Assembly: GCA_021029095.1 (NCBI GenBank)
Contig: JAJOHG010000125.1
Location: 1 to 64,000 of the forward strand
Source: Phellopilus nigrolimitatus
Taxonomy: Eukaryota > Basidiomycota > Agaricomycetes > Hymenochaetales > Hymenochaetaceae
DNA length: 64,000 bases
Direction: 5' to 3'
Position numbers and translations under genes: made by a program. The notes beneath the pieces are model-generated. The model searched no databases, was not told the origin of the DNA, and was given only the letters and a program-made list of their open reading frames with translations. Shown here in pieces: positions 11,290 to 23,641 of the stretch. The number at the start of each line of letters is the position of its first letter. Position 1 is the first letter of the stretch.

Positions 11290-12135
11290 TTGCTCTGCTG
11301 AGACTGACTTGCGGTCGCAGAGCTCTCGTCTGACCTGGCGACTTACATACATATCGTCGCGACGTACGACACGCTGCTAGAGCAGAACCTGCTGTGCATC
11401 GTCGAGCCGTATTCGGTCGTCCAGGTCGAGCATGTCGCGGAGCAGGTCAAAAAGGGCCAGCAGATCTTCGAGGCGAAGTAAGCCATCTCTTCTCATATTT
11501 TATTACATATATCTGTGTGCTGGATTCGTGTTTAGATGTCACTCACAATCGATGAACAGAGAATCATCGCTCAAACGAAGGCAATGGTCGCGTGCGCTTT
11601 GCGAAGTAGTGAATGTCTGCTGGTCGGCGTACTAATGATAGGCAATGCGTGAATGTCAGTTCTCGTTTCTTCTCGTTCTATGAGCATTTTTTGACCTGCT
11701 ACTACACCATCAGCCGCAGGTACTACTTCGAATTCATTTCTTCCACTGAATTCTAAGTTCATTACGGAGCGCAATTGCTTCCAAGCTGCGCTCATCGCCC
11801 AAGCATACCATCGCCGAATCATCGCTTCCTCCATTACTCCGATTTCTATCGCCGCGAACTTGTTCTGAATTTATCTACGTCTGCGAATCGATCGCTCTTA
11901 CACACCCAATTAAGCAAAGTCAAGAGTGAACTGGACCCTGCGCTTCCGAGATGAGAGCTGAAAGTGACGAACGCGGCGCGGATGTCGATGGACCTAGACC
12001 CAGCCGAACGCTTAAACTTACGCAGTGAGAACAAAGTGAAGAGTGGGAATTGTGACGCCCGAACGAAGCAAGGCACACCTCCTGGACATCCGACAATACG
12101 TACTCGGGGAAAAGCGCGAAACGAGCGCATACATA
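11290..12135 (+). repeat. dispersed repeat, copy 1, carrying an RPN6 exon
   Basis: About 0.85 kb that recurs in inverted orientation at 38890-39700. Shared landmarks run over the whole length, for example the stretch around tcgatcgctcttaca (11887), the CCTCCATTACTCCGATTTCT block (11829) and the RPN6 exon at the left end. Copies have diverged by substitutions and small indels, so the duplication is not recent. No terminal inverted repeats or target duplications were recognised. Confidence 0.7.
11312..11480 (+). pseudogene. isolated exon of proteasome lid subunit RPN6 (PSMD11)
   Basis: An open stretch reads YDTLLEQNLLCIVEPYSVV followed by QVEHVAEQVKKGQQIFEAK. This is the C-terminal PCI-domain exon of the 26S proteasome lid subunit Rpn6. 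It is preceded by an intron-like acceptor and followed by a donor-like gtaagc, but no neighbouring RPN6 exon is found on either side. It is therefore a gene fragment carried inside the dispersed repeat. Confidence 0.7.
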
Positions 12136-12780
12136 TCCACACTAACCCGGCCGCTTCCTCTCCTCTCGTCTAGATGCATGCTGAATTCTATGCGCACACC
12201 GTATGCCATTCTCGCTCGCTGAGATATATATTCTGCAGCCTCTCGAAACAGTGTGAGCGTGGACTCACATAGCGCTCGGAGATGAGGGATGCGTCAGGTG
12301 CCTGCAATGAAACATCACGTTCGAAAAATCTTGTTCTCGTCGTTGTCATCGTACTGATAGGCCTCGGTATAATTCTCCAGCCGCGGCGTAACCATGCGGC
12401 CAGACAAGTGGCGGCGTAGACTCATATACGCAGTTCCTGCGGATCGCGCGGGCATATCGTGCAACAATGGAAAAAGACACGCTGCGTTCACAATGCACGA
12501 TTCCCGGTTTGTTCTGCAGCGAGCGATAACCATGATGGACGCATGCATCCGTAGGCGCAGCTGACTGCGAGGTTGAAAGTTGGTGCTCAGCCTGATGTGA
12601 CTAGCGAAGAATGGAGTCGGCTTGTTGGTGCTGCATTGACTCAGAGTGAGCTCTTCTTCGCATCGTTCGAAGCACTCTGCATGTTCTCAATAGAGTTGTC
12701 ATTCGACTGCGAGGGGCGTTCCTAAGAATATCTGTAGCTGCGATCAAATCCTTCAGGAGACGACAAGAGCTGATTTTCAG
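12136..12780. other. intergenic region without a convincing gene
   Basis: This holds a 77-codon minus-strand ORF (12315-12548) with no recognised motif and no splice context. The remainder is the upstream region of the Argonaute-HMG gene. I see no RNA gene or repeat. Confidence 0.4.
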
Positions 12781-12787
12781 TATATAA
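12781..12787 (+). promoter_or_regulatory. TATA box
   Basis: TATATAA about 76 bp before the ATG of the following gene. This supports transcription of that gene from its own core promoter. Confidence 0.5.
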
Positions 12788-12862
12788 GGCCACTGGTACG
12801 TCTTTTCCTATCCATCTCATCCACTGCAAGCACCTTCAACTCATATAAAACAAAGAATTATC

Positions 12863-14827
12863 ATGGAATATTCCACAGGACACGGAATTGGACGAGGCGA
12901 TCGCCAATACGGTGGAGACGTGCCTCTTAGTCATCGAGGAGGTTCTCTTATGGCTCGCGGGGCGCGTGGAAACTCGCCTTCAAGATCCTCCGGACTGCGC
13001 GCGTCTTCAGGAAACCTCCACGACAGTGTCGAACCCGGAATCGGTGCAGAAATGCAGGTGGATTTCGCTGCACGAGACAAGGATTCAACCTTGCAGGCTC
13101 TCAGATTACTCCAGGACGACCGCGACCATCTTGCTGCACAAAAGTCTAATTGGGAATACTTCCGACGCACCACCGAACAGATTGACACCCTGGCGTCGTT
13201 CATCGGTAAAGTTGAAGCCGACGAGGTATTTGAGTTGAGACGCGTCAGGGATCGCAGCAAGGTGCATGAGGGCGAACATGCGACACTCCAGAGACGCTGC
13301 AAGGAAATGGAGAGCAAGATTAATAATGCTGAACGCACTTTGTTAACTATCAGCCAAAATCTTGCCCAAGCCCAACAACGCTCTGCTGAGTGGGAAAGGA
13401 AGGCGAGAGTGTTCGAGGGCGAAGTTGAACGCCTCATGACTGCTGTCGATCAGGCAGATCAAGCAAGTGCTCAACTCGATACTGATTACTCACTGGCTAA
13501 GCTTCAACTCGAGGAGCGTGACGCTGAAGAACGTCTGCAAAAGGTACGCTGGATTTTTGTTTTCAATATCATTGATATTTATGTTTTTGTTCGCGTACAG
13601 GCGTTTGCTCCCAACACACCTGCGCAGTCCGCCACACGGCTCTCGGACAGGGAACAGGACGCACTTGTCTCCTGCTTCCAGGTGATGTCGGCCTCACACC
13701 CGGATCGCGTCGTGCGCCCAGGATTTGGGAAGAACGGCGCCGCGATCGCAGTTCGCAAGGACTCATTCGCACTCAATGATCCGAAGGACGCCGTTTTGTA
13801 CTACTACCGAGTCGTAATCACTCCCGGTGTGGTCTCTTCGACTGTTCGTAAGCGGGTACTTGAGCAGCTTGAATCCACACAGGAGGTCGTTCCGTACCTT
13901 CGTGAGATTGCGCGCGACTGGACGCTGGGGCTGGTTTCCAGAAGCCGCCTTCCTGCAGACTTCTTTGCGACGATTTCAGAAGGATCTGAAAAGGTTTACA
14001 CGGTCAGGGCTGTCGGACTGAAGGAACTCAGGTCTGCAGACCTGAATCGGTAAGTTTTCATATTCTCGGATTAGATAGGCAACTGACCTTACTTAAAAAC
14101 AAATATCTCTAGGTACCTGAAGGGCGAGGATGTAAATTATATTCCTCTCCCGATTGTCTCTGCCTTCAACCTTATCATGACCACGCACGCCTCGCACATG
14201 GGCATGCTCGGCGAGAAAGCTTACTTGTTTCCTTCTTCCGCTTTGGCCGAATATCCGCTCGCTCTCAGTGCAGGTCTCGGGGCATGGAAGGGGTTCTCCA
14301 CTACCGCGTTCCCTGCATACGGGAATCCGATGGTCAACATGGACGTCTGCGCGGGCTCGTTCTATGTCCAGAGCGCGCGCCCCAGTGACGCAATGATCGA
14401 ACATCAACGGACATTGTACGAGTCTAGTAACCTCCAGAGCTTTTACCAGTGTGTCTCTGTCGTAGACGAAAGAGCCCGCGCGTGCTCGTGGATGGAACGC
14501 AAGTACGCGCGAAAACTCGCGGAGGATGTCGGCTGCACGACGCGCCCGAGGAACCCATACATCCTCTTCCGCGCGGACTTCGCGCGGGTTCACCTAGGAG
14601 TGGGATATGAAATCAGGGGACAAGGAGGGAGAACTAGTGGTGAGGACCGGGAGAGCGGGCCGTCCGTCTCGAGGCAGGCAAATGCGGGATGGAACGAGAT
14701 GAGCGTAGAGGAAAGGCAGCCGTGGATAGAGCGCGCCGAGCACGAAAAGAGGGTGTACGCAGCGAGGTACCCCACTTATATGCTCCCCGGTATATTGCCT
14801 CCCTGTAGTGCTCAACGACCGCAATAG
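12863..14827 (+). CDS. chimeric protein: coiled coil, Argonaute N/linker-1, HMG box
   Basis: Three exons (12863-13543, 13601-14049, 14113-14827) give about 614 aa; intron 1 (57 nt) is stop-free in frame and could be retained. Residues about 1-65 are Gly/Arg/Ser-rich; about 75-225 form a charged coiled coil. Then comes an Argonaute N domain (DAVLYYYRVVITPGVV, YLKGEDVNYIPLPIVSAFNL) and an ArgoL1-type linker (GLGAWKGFSTTAFPAYGNPM then VNMDVCAGSFYVQSARPSDA). Directly after, in the same exon and frame, lies an HMG box: TTRPRNPYILFRADFARV ... AGWNEMSVEERQPWIERAEH followed by EKRVYAARYPTYM, with an insert of about 22 residues between helices 1 and 2. PAZ, MID and PIWI are absent, so no slicer activity is expected. 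It could act in the nucleus as a DNA-binding Argonaute remnant. A separate transcript starting at the Met at about 14491 could encode the HMG box alone. Confidence 0.75.
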
Positions 14828-14829
14828 GC

Positions 14830-15780
14830 ATTTCCTCAACAGCTTTACAAGCTAAGTCAAACAGACCAGCCACTTTGCGGATGTTCTTACACCGTATATC
14901 GAAATCATATTTTGGAAAGAAAACACTATAGCATAGTATATTACATCTAGACGATATGCAAAAGGCATTGCGCGAGGACTGTGAGACCAAGAGTTGGAAC
15001 GGCGGAAAATGAGAAGGAGCGAGAGATCAAGATAGAAGGTATAGGGCTCCCAGAAAAAATGTCATGTGGCCTAACACTGGTGGCTGTGTGCCCACCCCCG
15101 TGAGAATTGATTGTGATGGTTTGCTCTCGCAGCTCTCCCTCTGCACATTGGAGCATAAAAGAGCACAGATTAAGTATTACTTACACATGCTCTGCTTTCC
15201 CCTTATATGTGAATAGCTTACTTATCCAATCATTGTTCACCATCGTCATGATCCGACACGGAAGGGCAATCCATCAAGACAACGCAGAAGTTGATGAGTA
15301 CGGAGGCCTTTACTGATCCAATTATCTCAGAGAGGACCCCCGCTGTTTTTGAAACGCGTCTGCCTGACAGAAAAAGTGCCCCACCTTTTCCGAAGTAAAC
15401 ATGCCAAACTTGCTCGCTGTCCCTGTCGCCATTCGTCTGTTGCCAAAAGACGCCCTGGCGCGTGTGCGCTCCCCAGCCCCAACAGTGCTAACGGCGGCGA
15501 TCTCGGAAACATTACAGCCAAAGACGTTAACGCTGCGACAGAGGCAGTAAACGACGCCTTCAGTTTCCACGTGCCCCTCCGCTTATCTTGTCCTCATATT
15601 TCTCTACTGAACGACTCCCTGTGCATCAAACTTCCTCATATCACGAAGTTGTGGTCTTCTTTAGGACTTGCGTCAATCTAGAATCTGATATGTCACAGAT
15701 AACAACGTCTAACAATATCAACCTGCACTCAAATGTACTGCCTACGATCGCCTTTCACCAACCACTTCCAGTGCCATCGA
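14830..15780. other. intergenic region
   Basis: The 3' flank of the Argonaute-HMG gene and the upstream region of the acetyltransferase. Only short ORFs on both strands occur (for example 15322-15570, minus), without recognised domains. No repeat or RNA gene was found. Confidence 0.4.
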
Positions 15781-15781
15781 C

Positions 15782-16830
15782 ATGTTGCACTCTCTTCCCG
15801 CCTCAATCCGTGCGCTGACCAAGGATGCCTCAGGTGAGTGCACTTTTTTCATTAGACGATGCTTGTGTTCTCAATCTTCCGTACAGAGAAAGACGTTGAG
15901 GCGGCAACCACTGTCTTAACGGACGCTTTCAAGGATGGTACGCCTACTCTTACTTCTTAATAGCTATGCTTTGAGAGACTCACGTACCCGCAGACACATT
16001 CACCAACTTTCTAATTAATGGTCACAAGTCCCTCCTGGCCGACTTGCAGCGTGCTCAGGTCAAGGCTGCCCTTATTGGGGGAGAGGTATACGTCGCCGAA
16101 ACTGAAGCGGACGGCATCATCGGCGTCGCCATCTGGTTCGGTCCCGGAACAGAGCTTCTCGGATCGTGAGTCGTGCTTGCGCGCTCTGCCCTGCAACATA
16201 CTGATTCCAATACTCGAAACTAGTGAGGGCCAAGCGGAGGCCGGCTTTAACCAATTTATGGCTGACCTAGGCAGCAAGGACCCAGATATGCCAGCTTGGT
16301 GGATGGGATATGTATGCTGCTTCTGGCTTTGTTTGTCTTTGCATTCAAGGCTGACGGTTCGATATTTTAGTTCATGCCCACGTACGACGCGTTCATGTCC
16401 GAGAGGCTTGGGGACCCTAAATACAAGTATACCGGCTGGCACCTCCAGCTCTTTGGTGTCCTTTCGCATTACCGGCGTCGGGGTGTCGGCACGGCGCTCA
16501 TCAGGCGTACCGAGGAAGAGGTGAGTTCGATCTCGTACCTTGAGTTCAGTGTTAATGTGTTTATCTTCTTCAGGGTCGCAAGAACCCGGACACGAAGAGC
16601 AAGCATTTAACAGTTGAGACCGAAACGGAAGGTGCAGTGAGTGAAACAATTTTTCGTTTGAGTTTAGACTGTAGAGTGGACGCTGATCAGGGTTGGATCG
16701 GGCGTCGTTATCGCAGTGCGCATTTTACAAGAGCGTCGGTTTCGTCGAGAAAGGCGAAACGGTCATCGAGAGCGAGAAAAAGCTCAATGACACTGTGCCG
16801 ATGTGGTGTTTCGCGAAAGAGTTGCTCTGA
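15782..16830 (+). CDS. GNAT-family N-acetyltransferase
   Basis: Seven exons begin MLHSLPASIRALTKDAS (15782-15833) and end PMWCFAKELL with TGA at 16830. The second exon reads DVEAATTVLTDAFKD, the third contains YVAETEADGIIGVAIWFGPG, a later one GWHLQLFGVLSHYRRRGVGT, and the last SVGFVEKGETVIESE. YRRRGVGTALI is the acetyl-CoA pyrophosphate-binding (R/Q-x-x-G-x-G/A) loop of GNAT motif A. All junctions are GT-AG and in frame, about 235 aa. It transfers acetyl from acetyl-CoA to an amine; the substrate is unknown. Many Agaricomycetes carry families of such small GNATs. It appears intact. Confidence 0.85.
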
Positions 16831-17028
16831 AAACTTTCATTATTTCCTATAGTTGTTGTATATTTCCTCACGTGTATTTAAATAAGTGTATATAGTGATG
16901 TATTGTCCCGGGTCAAAACCTTTCAGATCATAACAGTATAAAAACAAGTTCATGTGAATCGTTTCATATCCCTTATGTAAGTTTATATAACCACATAAAT
17001 GCTTACATATACAGGTGGATTTAATATG

Positions 17029-17530
17029 TTACGAACCAACTTCACTGGTGGTGCCGTAGGTCTCCAAGCTGTGGGCCTTTTTTGATTGAACTGACTTATT
17101 GGTGGACTTCGCCGCACTGGGGTAGCTGTCGAGTGAGGGGCGCTTCATGCTCTCGACGTCGATGGGCGAACCTCCGTTCACGACCGTGTAAGTTCGACGT
17201 CGCGCGCGTACAACGCCAAAGTTTCAAGATATGGTTTCTTGCCGCGCCGGCTTCTTGTATTGACTCTTGCGGCGGAGGTGAATGAGGTCGGGAGAGTTGC
17301 CGGGCGCGAGGTCAACATAGATGGCAGTGAATCCGGGAAAAAGGTCTCATAGCATGGCTACTTACAGGGACAGCAGGCATTGTGTCGTAGACTGGTCACT
17401 CCACACTGTCGGAAGCCTGATTGTGCGCTACGAGTCAAAGTGTTGTGTCAGTATCGTTAATGGAAGAAGAGGAATTGAAGCAACGCACCCTCCATGTTCA
17501 TCCGCCTCTCCGGCGAGCCACTAACCCTTC
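17029..17530 (-). CDS. 3' exons of an unrecognised gene
   Basis: On the minus strand a coherent C-terminus reads TYTVVNGGSPIDVESMKRPS, then LDSYPSAAKSTNKSVQSKK, ending ETYGTTSEVGS and a stop at about 17029. Upstream pieces such as VDLAPGNSPDLIHLRRKSQY are joined through short GT-AG introns. The serine/lysine-rich tail is typical of a cytoplasmic tail but no family is recognised. The exon chain upstream of 17530 cannot be followed, so this may be a truncated gene. Confidence 0.3.
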
Positions 17531-20500
17531 TTCTCCTTCCTCTCGCCCAGATACCCGTGTCCTTTCCCTCTGCCGCTCATAACGCTCGCATTCGTCACGC
17601 TCGTCTTCGCTCGTCTTCTCGGTCGGGCGATGCCACGTTCCACCTCTCCCTCGACAACCCTCCTCGCATGCTTCCCAACGCGCTCGCCTTCCGCCTGCTG
17701 CTATCGCCGAAGCTGGTCTCACTGCCGCTGCATCTTATCGGTGCTGAAGCCAACGGCCCCGCCACGCTCGACGCGGTAAACATGCGCTAACGGCAGGACA
17801 CAGAAGGACATCGAGGACAAGCAGCTTGCCTTCCACACCGCGTATAACGACCAAGTTGACGCCGGAACTGGTGAGCGCACGCGCACGCGGCGTCGCTGGC
17901 TGTTGTGATGACTGATTTGGTCGACAGTGAAGTTGCGAAGCCGAGATGACGAGGCCGAACGCGGGCGCGAAGCTGCTCGCGTTGCTCTTCGTACGCGGTG
18001 CTGGATCTGTGAATGGCGATGACGGAGTGCGCGCGCGAACGGTGACTACTTCGCGTAGAGTTCGGGCGCGCTTTGAGTGTGTATTGGCGCATCAGACGCA
18101 CGCACGAGCGGGCGATGAATTGTCGCCATGCCGCATCTTCCGACAGATCTGATTTGGCGCAGATCGAGGGCCGACGACGATGCCCGCAGGGGCGCTGGAA
18201 GACGAGCTATCCCCGTTGTTGCAGACCAACTTGCTTCAGCGGAACGGGTCGACCATCTCCAGCTCCTCGAGCTTCGCCTCCTTCGGCTGGCCACTATTCG
18301 CATGAGCTTCTCTCTCCACCTCGACCGCGCCCGTAAGGCCCCACGCCGGCCCGCGCCCCTTTTCCTTCTTCACATCCTCCTCCCATAAACTCCGTACCAT
18401 TTCTCCTGCTCGCCGTCTGCCAAACACCGGCGGAAGATAGTCTGTAACCACTCTGCGGCCATGAGCATGCCGCCACCGAAAAGCGGGCTCACATAAGCGG
18501 CATCCACTGTCGTAGGCGCCAACGTAGGTGCGGATGAGCGATGCGGATGCAGGGGTGGCGGGACAAGTGGCGGGTAAGCGGGGTCCGTGTACAGAGTCGA
18601 TAAGCCGTTGGTGCCTTCGCAGGTGAGCATATCCCGGATGAGCGGTGAGATCGAAGTGAGATAAGTAGTGACTGTCGTGCTGAGTTTGAATTCCGCTGAA
18701 AAGTTCTGCGGAGGGCAAAGCTGAAGCTATAAAGAAAGGAAAACAAAGCGGGCTTACCTTGGCTGACCTACATCCAGAAGCGATGCCAACTCCGTGTACA
18801 GTATCCCACGCTGCGACCGTCCCTTGGCCTTGCGCCAGTCATTTACTACATTCCCCAACCACAGCAATGAGCTCGCCGACTACTGGTCCCCGCAAGCGAT
18901 ATCTCTTCCTCACTGACGAGCAGTTTGAGAGAACAAAAAGCGTTGCAGACCTGGATGAGGATATTAGTAAAATAACGTAGAATGGAAAAAAGAAAGACAA
19001 CGAAATGCACCTTACGCCTCCACTTTGCACTTTGGTGCAATCCCCTAAAGGATATCGTTGACGAATGAGTTGAGAATCACCATTGCCTTGTAAGAGATAC
19101 CGGTTTCGAGGGCAGACGAGGCCCTGTCAGCTCAGCCTGTCAAATAACGAAAGCTGAAGAAAAGCGCACCTTTCTAGATGTAAGACGCGTATGCCCCTTT
19201 TCCTGCGGATGCATTCTTGGACGTCCTGGCAGCGACGGATTTTGCGGGCACTCAGAAAAGGGATCCAGCAGGGAAAGCAGACTTGAGTGTCAGTTCGAGT
19301 GAGTCTGGCGTTGATTCGCGAGTGGGAAATCCGATTTGCGAAATGGCGGGATGACCAGACAGAGTGGAGAACGACAAGGGAATGGTGGCCGCAAACTTCG
19401 AGCCCGCAAATACGTAGTAGTAGTGATGGTCGGACGGAGTTTGAATTCTACTGAAAGCATTACACTTTCGCCGGGAAAGCTGCAACACCTTTTATGGACG
19501 CATTTCTTGACATCTCGCTACGAAATCTATTTTGCCATGCAGGGCACAGCCCAAGATGTCTATAAATGTAGCTTTCACTATACCCTTCGGTTTTGCTAAC
19601 CCACGTTACAATTCGACAAATACAAGCAAATAAAGAAAAGTAACAATATATGCCGATCTTAATTACTTATTTTGGTCCGCTTGACTAATTATGTAACAAG
19701 CGCTGCTGCCGCACTCGCTCACGCTGGTACACTGAGGCCTTTGCAACACAGGCAGCGCGACCTACTTTTGATTCCGCTGTATTGTCACGTAGCGCAATAG
19801 CAAGTCCCAGTTCGGCGCTTTGGTCCCGCTTGTCCGCGAATGTACAACTGTATTCCAAGGTGGACCGCATCACGGAAGTCAGAAGGAACAAATTTCGACC
19901 CTCTTCCCGGGTGTGCAGAGCAGAACATGGTAAGAATCTATTTGACCTGAGACTGCTCGGTATTTAAGCTTCTAAATTTCAAAGATGGTGACAGACGACA
20001 TCGACATGAAAACGCAAATTGAAAAGGTGCCGGATGAGACCGGAAATACCGGAAATCGTGCGCGAAGATGTATGTGGACAACTTACTAAAGTGTGTTCAT
20101 GCCAATGCACATCTATCGTTCTCATGTAAAATTCAGACAATATTCAATGAAGTCCTTTCACATTTTGGTGTTTGTTCGTGATACCCGCTTTTGAATGAAT
20201 CTGCATAGTAAGCACATTTATCAGACTGAGATCAATGTAAGACCATGAAAGTATGAGAGCACAGCGACCAATTACAAAAGAATCCATCAATTAGAGCGAA
20301 AGCAAGACCTGACTCTTCGCATCAGCCCCACTGGGCTCATGGTTTTCCAATGGCGTTTGGATATGGCGCAAAGCGTCTTCTCCTGTTCACGTCACCCCGA
20401 GAGGAAAATAATCTATTCGCGGCTGCTCGAGCGCCTCTTGCGAGGGATGAAGACGACACGACGACAGCATTCCTTGAGGTTGTGGATGAAGTGAAGTCGA

Positions 20501-20640
20501 TGCGCGCATGCTTCCCTGCTGTTTGGGTAGCTGCTTGCTTTTCTTTCTCTTATTCTGCTGTTTAGCTATACAATAATAGCGCTCAAGACAGCAAGTTCCG
20601 CCAAGTTTCTGAACACAGCGCATCCCCATCATCGACGGCA
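17531..20640. other. unresolved region with GC-rich coding-like relics
   Basis: 17595-17785 (+) holds an open frame with SLDNPPRMLPNALAFRLLLS. After an acceptor-like site comes KDIEDKQLAFHTAYNDQVDA (from about 17808). 18240-18700 (-) has two complementary open frames with GLSTLYTDPAYPPLVPPPLH and KLEELEMVDPFR. None matches a family I know, frames are interrupted, and both strands carry open stretches because the DNA is GC-rich. 19050-20640 has only short ORFs. I see no RNA gene or transposon end. Confidence 0.25.
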
Positions 20641-20871
20641 TTTCATGATATGTTGTTTTCTTTTCTTGTTTACTCTACGCTGTTCAGAATTTCTTTTATG
20701 CAATTGAGTACCTTCATCATCGAGGTAAATGGCGCGAACACATCATGACATTGGTGAAGCGAAGTATCGGAGTATTTTACAGACAGTTTCAACTACATAT
20801 TCGTACATCTTGCCGCTGATAGCACAATAAGATCTGAGTACCTCGTTTCTCTCGGACACTGCAACCGGCAC

Positions 20872-23641
20872 TCAATGTTGGCTCTGATGGCCATCGACTA
20901 CCTCGACTTCAACCCTCTTGCTGACCGAGGTTAGCGTAGACGAATGCGCAAAATAAAGGTCAACGTCATGAACCCCTAAATCCCGAGTGATGAATGTAAA
21001 AATGACTGCACGTCCAGCCTCTCCATCCATATCTTCGATGCTATATTTGCTCAGTAGCAGACCGTCTCCGTGAACATCAGCGCTCGCTGCGGCAACGGAA
21101 CTGTCCAGGCAGCACCGGACAGTGAACTGGGCACCTATGCCGTCTACCACATTGGTGGCGCCATTTTGACTGCAGCCAGGGATCTCGAAGGAATGGTTTA
21201 CGACTGTGGGCACGTGAAGAGAGAAAGGCTCATGCGAGGTCGTGTGTGTAAGAAGCCTACGTGCTAACGGCTCTAGAGCGGCACTCGAGGACGCACCGCG
21301 CATATCAACGACGACATTTCCTGAGACAATGACAATGCGACCTGCAGGGATGTGATCAGCATACTGGAGGGATTTCTCTCCATATTCGCCGAGGGTTCCT
21401 TGGATCCAAAGGTCGTCAGGATCACGGTCCGTGCTCATGATGATGGAGGCAAGGCAATCACAGGCTGCCATCGCAGAGCGCTCAGGGTTCAAGTCCCCAT
21501 TTTCGCTCAGATGTGTTTCTACTCTGACGTCCACCCTCAGCTTGGTCGTGTCCTCCTCATTGGCGCCCGATAACAGCCATAATGCCTGTGCTGTCGCGTT
21601 TCCGACGCTGACGTGACCGAAAGCCACTTCGCAGCGGCTGCCAAGTACAGTATTGATCCATTCCGGAACGTGCGCCCATTGTATCTGTGAAATAATATTG
21701 GGATTACTGATAGCGGACGATCGGAGCAGGTTCAAAACGCATTCGCGGAATCCGGCAGGGGCCAATTCCAGTATCGCAGTAGGTCTCCAGAATTGCCCGT
21801 CAGTGCCCGTCACTCCGTCACCCTGCATAATATTGTCCACTGTGCCAGGCGATGTTCCGGTGACTTCATATAACCTGGTATTCCGGTCTATTGCTTCATG
21901 CAAGTACTGTTCAGCTAGCTTATTACCAATACTGGGGCCGGCAGTGCCATCGAAAATGTGATCGTTAGTCGTACTGAAGGGTTTTGATTGACCAATGTAC
22001 ACATGGCAATAGAAGGATGTTCTCCCACGCATATCCTTGTCGACTACGCGAAGAGTTGCATCGGTCCCATGGAATGGGTTGTTGCAGAGTTGAAATTGTC
22101 CACTTGCATCAACGATACCAACGAGGTACGTTTCATTGATGTACCCGAAAGGCTGCTGAACTAACCAGCTCATCTTGGCACGCATTGTGCCAAAACTGCA
22201 TTGCAGCTCAAGCATGGCTGCTTGGTCCATGCAGTTGACGTGACGGTACAGACTTCCATAAACGCCTGACTCATCTGCTGCGATGTAGTAGGATAGTTCA
22301 AAAATTCCACCCCATGCACCAACATTGAATGCAGATGCACCTGTGACGAAATCAGAAACTTTGTGTTAATCATATTAGCGAGGCAGCCCATACCTGAGAT
22401 AGTGTCATAAACCTTATTCGTTTGGAAGAAGACATCTTCGGTACACATATTATACCACCCTAAATCAATAGATGTGTCGTCCAGCTCTGATGGATGCTGC
22501 TGATGAAACTAATGATGAGTGAGATAATTCCTGTAGCTTACTTCACAGATTGAACTTACCGTTGGAGCAGGGTGCCCATGCGGCGAGTCGAAGTCTTGCT
22601 GAGGATCAGATAGACCTGCAATCAACGGTAACATGAGGAATTGAATAAACAAGACAGCTTATAGTGAAACTCACCTGCGACGAGATGGAGACTCTGTTTT
22701 GGAAAGACGTGGCGAAGAAAATCGACAGGAACACCATTTTTGAAGCCTCGATGAAGGTGTTCTGAGATCCAGTAGAACTCCAACCTTGTTACGCACTTTC
22801 CCGGTGGGTAGCATTCAACGGCGTGGTCCGATAGCCTAAGTTCCATCCCCCATGCAACATCCGCATTCCACGAGAACGGCTTGGAACTCTTGTTGGGTTC
22901 CATGATATGGACTGAAACTAGGATCTCGCCCATCGACTCGATGAAGAAGAAACCACTCTTCATGACTCTGCTGCCATTTATTACTCCATAAAGAAGACAC
23001 TCTGCACCGAGGAGCTCGATATTGAGCACTTTAATGGAAACACAGAATGAAGACGAAGAGGGGACAGAGGAAGTGAAGTCGTACGGGAATATGTTCGGCT
23101 GAAAGGAGCCCTTGTCGCCATCATTCTGATTCTTGTCTCCATCCCATAGCCGATGCTGACCAACAATGAGCTCGCCAGCAGAGTTGCGAATGGGGTGGCC
23201 AGAGGAGGCATCAATATGCAAAAGCTGGAACTTGTAGAGCGATTTCGAGTACGAGAATGTGTATTCTACGTAAATAGGATGATCGTCAGTCTGAACACCT
23301 CCCTCGACCCATTCGTTGTCTGCAGAGTGACCTCGAAAATGTACAGCGTAAACGGCTTGAGGCTTTGGCGGTGGGTTAGCATTCGTCTTGTTATCGCCAC
23401 TGTATGGACAGGTTTGGTATGCTTTGAAGCTGGAGCTAGCATGAGAACTGATGATATATATGAATTCGCCTTCCGTGCCGGAAGGTCCAGCACTGTCTTT
23501 GAGGCGAGCGTTTCCAGTCGCACGCGGATTGATGAGGTTTGGTATCAATACCCATTCTCCCCGTTCAGCGCTAAAGGATTTGAGGCTTAGCGCCTCGTTG
23601 GTTTCGTTTATGATCGTTACATAGCACGAGAAATCTGGCAT
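20872..23641 (-). CDS. large protein with aegerolysin/ET79-like N-terminal domain
   Basis: A multi-exon gene of about 830-850 aa: the first exon starts MPDFSCYVTIINETNEALSL and runs to about 22680. Small exons follow to 22380, then a long last exon ends with TAA at 20872. A 5'-UTR intron is likely just before the ATG (CTTAG/ATG). The first 120 residues resemble aegerolysin/ET79-type beta-sandwich proteins (INETNEAL, then a GPSGTEGEF turn and an aromatic-Cys-Pro-Tyr stretch YQTCPYSG). The next part has PPGKCVTRLEFYWISE and FKNGVPVDFLRHVFP. The C-terminal 500 aa (GRTSFYCHVYIGQ, RPTAILELAPAGFRECVLNL, GRIVIVSGNVVVDMRG) match nothing I can name. There is no clear signal peptide or membrane helix. 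Aegerolysins bind membrane lipids; whether this protein does is inference only. Confidence 0.5.

Noticed and set aside
12863..14827. Calling the gene a functional Argonaute
   Set aside because: PAZ, MID and PIWI are absent; only the N and linker-1 regions are seen.
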